Shown here piece after piece: positions 59,401-64,000 of a stretch of DNA of 64,000 nt. Both the position numbers and the translations under genes were made by a program. The stretch is from Neckera pumila (taxonomy: Eukaryota > Streptophyta > Bryopsida > Hypnales > Neckeraceae), in assembly GCA_963969595.1 (NCBI GenBank), contig OZ018410.1:36561413-36625412 (forward strand), given 5' to 3'. The notes beneath the pieces were generated by a model. The model was not told where the DNA came from. It saw nothing but the letters and a program-made list of their open reading frames with translations, and ran no database searches. How positions within the stretch are numbered: the first letter of the stretch is position 1; each line of letters begins with the position of its first letter.

Positions 59401-61486
59401 TAGATTAGTATCATGTCAGTATGTGATTTGCACAATCTGTGCAGTGGCGACTGTGCCTGAGGTATGCAATGGAGTTCACAACCAATTCCAGGCGTGTTTT
59501 CACAAACAAAATTATTCCAAATCTAGTTGCCCAGTCCCCAACAAAACCATGAAAAATACAGAAAAAAAAATGTATCTCTATTGCAAGTGATTGGGCATAT
59601 GTGCAATTGCTTCATTCTCAACCAAGTTATTTGAGTGCTATCTTGTTAGAAAGCTACTGAAATTGAGCTTCTACTGAACTTCAATGCACCAAAAAATACC
59701 AAAAAATTGAAAAAAACTCAGTTACCAAAGAAGCTCACCTTGCGGTCCCGACCTTATCGCATTCCCCACGCACTCGCTATACGCAAAGTCATAATGCCCA
59801 AGATCCCCAAACGACAACACATCCGCTTCCCCAGGGAAGCGCACAAAGCTCCCCTCCACAGTTCTCGGCGTCACCACTGTATCCCGTCCGCCATACAGCG
59901 CCACCACTGCCACATTCACGTTGGCCAAGTCCACGTCCGCCGGCATGGCTGAAGCCAAGAGAATGAGCCCCTTCACTTTGGGCTGCAAAGTGAGGACCAG
60001 GCGGGAGGCGAGAGCACCCCCGCTTCTGCCGTGCCCGACTAAGGTCCACAGCTCGATGTCTGGCTTTTGCATCATGGCTTGGATGGCAAGGCCTGGGGTT
60101 GGGGTGTCGATGATTGCGGAGTAAAAGCCCCTTAAGGCCAGAGCTGCAGACAAAATTAAAGCAGGGTGAGATCGACTTGGGATCCGAAGAACAAAGCGGT
60201 TTTAAGTTTGGATTCTCATGGGGAACGAGTATCTTAACTTCAGATGAGAATTTCGATCCCGGAATTGAATCGTAACAGTCTTGCAGTTGATTTTGAGCAT
60301 CAGAACTGTGACATCAATTAATTTATTTATGTGCTCACTCGCTCGAAATTCTGAAAATTAGTTTTTTCAAGTGAATGTCTGAGCTTCGGAAACTAGGATT
60401 TTCAGATGGGATTTCAGGTGGTCAATTGAAACTTAGAGCTGTAAATCTAATATTGGAAGATCGACGATACGGAGTTCAAGTTTTTCGCCGTTGGGCCACC
60501 AAAGACGTTTGTACTATTCCAAGTTTTAGGCGGGCGACTTAAAACTGCTTTAGTTCTCCAAATCTCATCCTTCCCACTAATTCCTCCAGTTTTGTGAAAT
60601 TCCACGGCTACGACCGAGCTGGAGTTGCATACAAAACCAGCCATTATTTATTACAAGCACAAAGACGAATTGACAGGCTACGGTCATTCATGAAAGTACC
60701 CAGCTGAGCTGTGGAGGTACGTAGCGCAGCGCGCAGGGGCGGCCAGTCTCAGGAACTACGCATGGTAATATGGCGAATTTCAGAGTGCCAAAACCACAAC
60801 ATTCAATTACTCAGAACTATTAAATTAAATTAAAACTAATACGGTACTTTTAGTACTAAATTAAGCTTTGAAAACTAGAACTTTCAAATGCTCAGATCAA
60901 TGAAGCTGGACTTTGGAGGTGGCCAACTGAAGCCTAAAATGCGAAAATCAAAAGGACAAGTATAGAGAAGAGGTTCACCACGGGCTCCAGTTCACAACTA
61001 AGCAACACAAAAATGACATCATTTTTCACACTCAAAACGGTTCCATTATTTCTCAAACTCAAAATAGCTCTCCATCATTCCTGAAACTCAGCCTTCACCA
61101 TGCCCACCAATTCCGTGCAAAATTCAATTAACCATCATGGTTACAATCAAAGCTACCAGTCGTTCATTCAAATTCCTACCATAACCAAAAGAGACTGACG
61201 CTTTGGGAACCTGCGTACCGCGAGCAAGAGGCGCATACGCTTCAGGCGCAACACGATTCTCAGGAATAATGACAATTCCCCGAGTAACATTCAGGCCTCC
61301 AAGAGGACTCGCCGGCAAAATCAGGAACGCGTAGCCCACGCCTTTCGTCCGCCTCACCGTCACGTTCACGTCCGACTGCAACCCCACCAACCCGTTCTCA
61401 CTCCCTTGGCACGCATACTTCGCGTCCACAACCCCAGTCGCAACTGCAAGTGCTGCGACTAGCCAGAGCAACACTGGAGCTCCCAT
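53441..61486 (-). CDS. Secreted tandem alpha/beta-hydrolase (two domains)
   Basis: Four exons on the - strand join in frame: 61486-61219, 60143-59739, 56040-55811, 54043-53441, giving 501 aa. All introns are GT-AG (about 1.1, 3.7 and 1.8 kb). Residues 1-22 form a signal peptide (APVLLWLVAALAVA core), so the protein should enter the secretory pathway. Two alpha/beta-hydrolase domains follow, each led by its own beta-strand segment. Domain 2 (about 230-501) has GHSLGG with Ser374, Asp420/421 after IYGTL, and His461 in GANHYQVGDYG, a complete triad. Domain 1 (about 25-222) has VGHGRSGG (Ser130), Asp177 in GGRD and His206 in LGHYDF, but its nucleophile loop is unusual. It resembles the dienelactone-hydrolase-like Abhydrolase_5 group. 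The substrate is unknown. The start at 61486 is preferred over an upstream ATG because it begins the signal peptide. Confidence 0.8.
56083..57058. mobile_element. piggyBac-type miniature element, second family
   Basis: A 976-bp element between TTAA (56079-56082) and TTAA (57059-57062). The ends are CCCCTCAAGCATTGGGG on the left and, inverted, CCCTTAATGACACTGGGG. TTAA plus CCC ends again point to piggyBac. The interior matches the outer parts of the composite at 17090-19640. It lies in intron 2 of the hydrolase gene, about 40 bases before exon 3 in the direction of transcription. Confidence 0.68.
57063..58336. other. Intron 2 interior without other features
   Basis: AT-rich intronic sequence of the hydrolase gene. 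Diverged repeats of a phrase like AATTCAA..ATTTTTGGA and TCTAGTTA.TGTGGTAAATT recur at roughly 120-150-base spacing between 57650 and 58130. I recognise no gene. Confidence 0.4.
58337..58629. mobile_element. CATTAG-family miniature element
   Basis: A 293-bp element with ends CATTAGAGGAAATTTTAGGC and, inverted, CATTAGAGAAAAATTCAACC. It carries the internal hairpin GTTGATAGGCCATGC...GCACGGCATGTCAAC at 58553-58590. It lies in intron 2 of the hydrolase gene. No target duplication is visible. Confidence 0.72.
58630..58747. mobile_element. Right-end remnant of a piggyBac-type miniature element
   Basis: Ends GGCCTTGGTCCTTTAGGGG directly before TTAA (58748-58751), matching the right terminus of the 23095-24017 element. 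The left part is absent or interrupted by the neighbouring CATTAG element. Confidence 0.5.
58987..59140. mobile_element. Small foldback element
   Basis: A 154-bp inverted-repeat element. The left arm starts CACTAGTAGAAGGG and the right arm, inverted, CATTAGTAGATGGG. The arms meet again as AGAGCATGGTGCCCAAG on both sides of a short centre. Ends are CACTA-like on one side only, and no duplication is seen. Confidence 0.5.
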
Positions 61487-61499
61487 CCTGGAAATCAAC

Positions 61500-61720
61500 A
61501 ACGTACTAGTAATAAGTAGGTTCCAAGCCTTGGACACCGAGAGATCTACCTTATCAAACACAGTAAGTCGAATTTCAGACTTTGCACTAATGGAGATTTA
61601 TCGATTAATCACAGGAAGTTTCAGAACCTTGAACACAAGGTGATCTATGGTTTACAGAGAGTTTCAGACTTGGGACACCAGGAGAGCTATCGACTACGGT
61701 AAGTTGCAGACCTTGAGGCG
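61500..61720 (-). repeat. Diverged tandem repeat upstream of the hydrolase gene
   Basis: Four imperfect units with a core like TTTCAGACCTTGGACACCAGG followed by GAT/GCTAT (near 61525, 61575, 61617 and 61663-61700). They lie in the leader or promoter of the - strand gene. A regulatory role is possible but only inferred. Confidence 0.45.
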
Positions 61721-61796
61721 CCCCAAGGGACTTATACTGAGTTCCCTGTCAGTGAGGCTCACAGGGAGAGTGTGCAAGTTTGCCTCTGACGTATGT

Positions 61797-61973
61797 ACAG
61801 TACTTTTTGGATAGGCTTAGAAGTACGGTACGAATACCATAAACGGAGAGGCCCCCTCTAATGGCATACGGAGTATGTAGGAGGGTGTCTTGAAACGGAT
61901 GACTTTTTGGGTAGGCTTGGAAGTACGGTACAAATATCATATTCAATGGAGAGGCCCCCTCTAAGGTGGGTAC
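61797..61973. repeat. Direct duplication of about 70 bp
   Basis: The segments 61801-61866 and 61900-61973 share TTTTTGG.TAGGCTT.GAAGTACGGTAC and GGAGAGGCCCCCTCTA. The first copy continues into ATGGCATAC. The second is interrupted at its TA by the miniature element that starts at 61974. Confidence 0.75.
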
Positions 61974-62235
61974 ACCCAAATGCGCCACTGACCTTAAACC
62001 ACCATCTATACTCTCTAAACATCTCCAAAATCAGTTTCGTACCTATGTGGAAGAAACACCTTTAGGACCAAACTTTGTTCCTTAATAGCTTTTGCATATA
62101 GTATTCAAATGCTACATTTTTTGGTGCGCTGGAACCTCCTTTCACTTGCCAACAAGGCAATATGGAAATCTAACCAGCCTAGTAACAGTAACTAAGCACA
62201 GTACCAATTTGTGGCGGTTTTGGGTGTACCCACCT
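61974..62235. mobile_element. TA-target miniature element, AGGTGGGTACACCC ends
   Basis: A 262-bp element with inverted ends AGGTGGGTACACCCAAA and further matching CGCCAC, flanked by TA (61972-61973 and 62236-62237). The neighbouring duplicate of the target (GAGGCCCCCTCTAATGG at 61850-61866) is an empty site with one TA. Confidence 0.85.
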
Positions 62236-62839
62236 TAATGGTAAAGTAGAGTGTTATGCAACAAACAACAACTAGCTCGATTGTTGATTTGAAAAACATT
62301 TTATTTGTTCACATTTGACTGGTTCACACACAATTAGGAACAACATCCAAAGGTGGCCATTTTAGGTGAAGCTATGAGACAAGAATGGGTCTAAATGAGA
62401 ATTCCACATTTTTATTGAAGAAAAGATTCATGTTTGAAGGAAAAAAAATACTTTTTTGGTATTCTTCCTCGTTGTTATTTTTGCACACATTGAGCTCAAT
62501 TTCTCAATGAATTTCCCATATTATATCGGATGAAATGTTTATTTTAACCGTTTATGGTATTCCTACTTTATGCTTGAGATTAGGATCAGAGGAAAAAAAA
62601 GACTCTTCCGCGAGCGGAGTGTGAGTGATTTGAATGGAGGTATACAGGTTCAAGAGTCTAGGGTCTAATAGTTGCATATCCAAGACTCCAACAGTTGCAT
62701 GGAAGTTGGAGATTTTATTTATTTCATTTTTTTACATTATTATTTTTTGGGGGGCATTAAAATTAATTATAATGCATTTTTCATCCATTCTCATGAAGTT
62801 TAATTTGTTTAATGTAGGAAACTCTTGTAGCCCTTTTAA

Positions 62840-63413
62840 CCCCTAAAGGACCAAGCTGCACTTTTTTGGCAACATAGCAATTTGTGCAACTTACTATGGA
62901 TGGAGTTTTTATTTTTTTTCTTTGAAAATTTTACATAACATGTGTCCAAGGAGTAGCTTTAAGGTCCAACAATTTTCATAACTATCGAGTATATAGTTAA
63001 AAATTTATTGCATGATATGTCATTTTCTTTGAACTTTGGGTAGCTTGAGCAGCTCAAAAAAATTCTTTAAAAATGACTTTAAAAAAAAATAAAACTTGAA
63101 CTTGGTTCTTTAGATTTATATAAATATAGAAAACTTTGAATCAATCAATTTCAATCTATATGAAAGTTATGAGGATTTTAGGTTTGAAGGGTAGGTATAT
63201 AGTCTTTGAAAACCATAACTACCCGCAAACTTAAAATCCTCATAACTTTTGACTCATAGATTGAAATTGAATGATTCAAAATTTTCCATGTATATATAAA
63301 TATAAAGAACCAAGTTCAAATTTTTATTTTTTTTAAAAGTCACTTTTAAAGAATTTTTTTGAGCTGCCCGGGCTGCCCAAAGTTCAAAGAAAAACACATA
63401 TCAAACCGTTACA
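62840..63413. mobile_element. piggyBac-type miniature element rearranged into a foldback
   Basis: TTAA (62836-62839) is followed by CCCCTAAAGGACCA. Downstream, 63013-63197 and 63219-63403 are inverted copies of each other around a 21-base centre. Both match the CATAACTTTTGACTCAT / TGCCCG segment of the family. The expected right terminus is missing. It seems that half of the element was copied in inverse orientation. Confidence 0.68.
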
Positions 63414-64000
63414 AAACCGTTTAGAACTAGTGTGATCTTCTACTGTATAATATGAACTACGCGCGATCGAGTATTCAACCCGCCACTTATCCCACGTCAA
63501 AAACCTTAAATTCATCCCAGATCAACCGCGAGCCCTCACTGAAAGAAATATACACCAATCTCCGAATCGCAATTTAGATGACCACTGTTTCTGTCCCTTT
63601 TGCATCTAGCATTAAACCTGCAGCATGACTTTTCTCTGCAGAATGCAATGGTACATGGAAGTAAATATCTCTGTGAAAGCTTCAAACAAATTTGACTACT
63701 GTCTATAATGGTGGCTGCACTTTTATTACTAAATCAGTAATATTTTCACAGAAAATGATGAAAATGATTTTGATATGAAAACGATTCCATCAAGAGAAAA
63801 GGTTTCATACATACTCGGGATTTATTGGGAACATCTCGTCTTGCATACTGCACATCAATAAGAAAGTAAAAACACTGGTTAATCAACATATCATTCCAAC
63901 ATGATTGGATAATTTCATTCGAAAGTAGCAACAATAAAAGTCTTCACATTGTAAATGGCCCTAACCAACAAATTGACACATTATGGACTCAACATAATGC
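63414..64000. other. Interval at the window end without a gene
   Basis: No gene, RNA or clear repeat is recognised. A feature could continue beyond the edge, but nothing in these 590 bases supports one. Confidence 0.35.

Noticed and set aside
1..64000. tRNA, rRNA, snRNA genes and CRISPR arrays
   Set aside because: I looked for tRNA TPsiC-type boxes, conserved small-RNA blocks and spaced repeats and saw none convincing. A covariance-model scan would be the decisive test.

Overview
The window looks like nuclear DNA of a land plant (streptophyte). It is AT-rich and sparsely genic. Its three intact protein genes have many introns with canonical GT/AG borders, and one is a CER1-type wax alkane enzyme, a family tied to the plant cuticle. 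I cannot name the species. A non-flowering lineage is a guess from the long introns, the Harbinger and piggyBac relics and the dense miniature elements. A 200-base run of N (48485-48684) shows this is a draft assembly.

Layout. 0.1-1.1 kb: a piggyBac-type miniature element. 2.0-6.3 kb: a decayed PIF/Harbinger transposon (transposase on +, DNA-binding partner on -) next to a non-autonomous CACTA element. 6.3-26.9 kb: gene-poor DNA made largely of nested TIR elements, a dead piggyBac-like transposase (10.7-13.1 kb) and a 605-bp near-palindrome at 25.2-25.8 kb. 27.2-33.2 kb: a complete 11-exon CER1-like gene (621 aa, + strand). 33.8-36.0 kb: more miniature elements. 37.9-42.5 kb: a complete 8-exon patatin-like lipase gene (421 aa, + strand), with repeats in its introns. 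45.5-52.6 kb: four diverged tandem units, each with a CT-rich tract and a tiny two-exon coding-like unit, plus a long 9-bp satellite that runs into the gap. 53.4-61.5 kb: a 4-exon gene on the - strand for a secreted 501-aa protein with two alpha/beta-hydrolase domains, its introns full of miniature elements. 61.5-64 kb: upstream repeats, a TA-target miniature element and a foldback piggyBac-type element.

The three genes are independent eukaryotic genes and not an operon. CER1 and the patatin-like protein both act on lipids (alkane formation; acyl hydrolysis), but nothing in the sequence shows that they work together. The remaining interest lies in the mobile DNA. A TTAA-flanked CCCCTAAAGGACC family recurs at several sites in the same window as a dead piggyBac transposase, a combination seldom described in plants as far as I know. 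Several insertions can be dated against empty copies of the same repeat inside the window.
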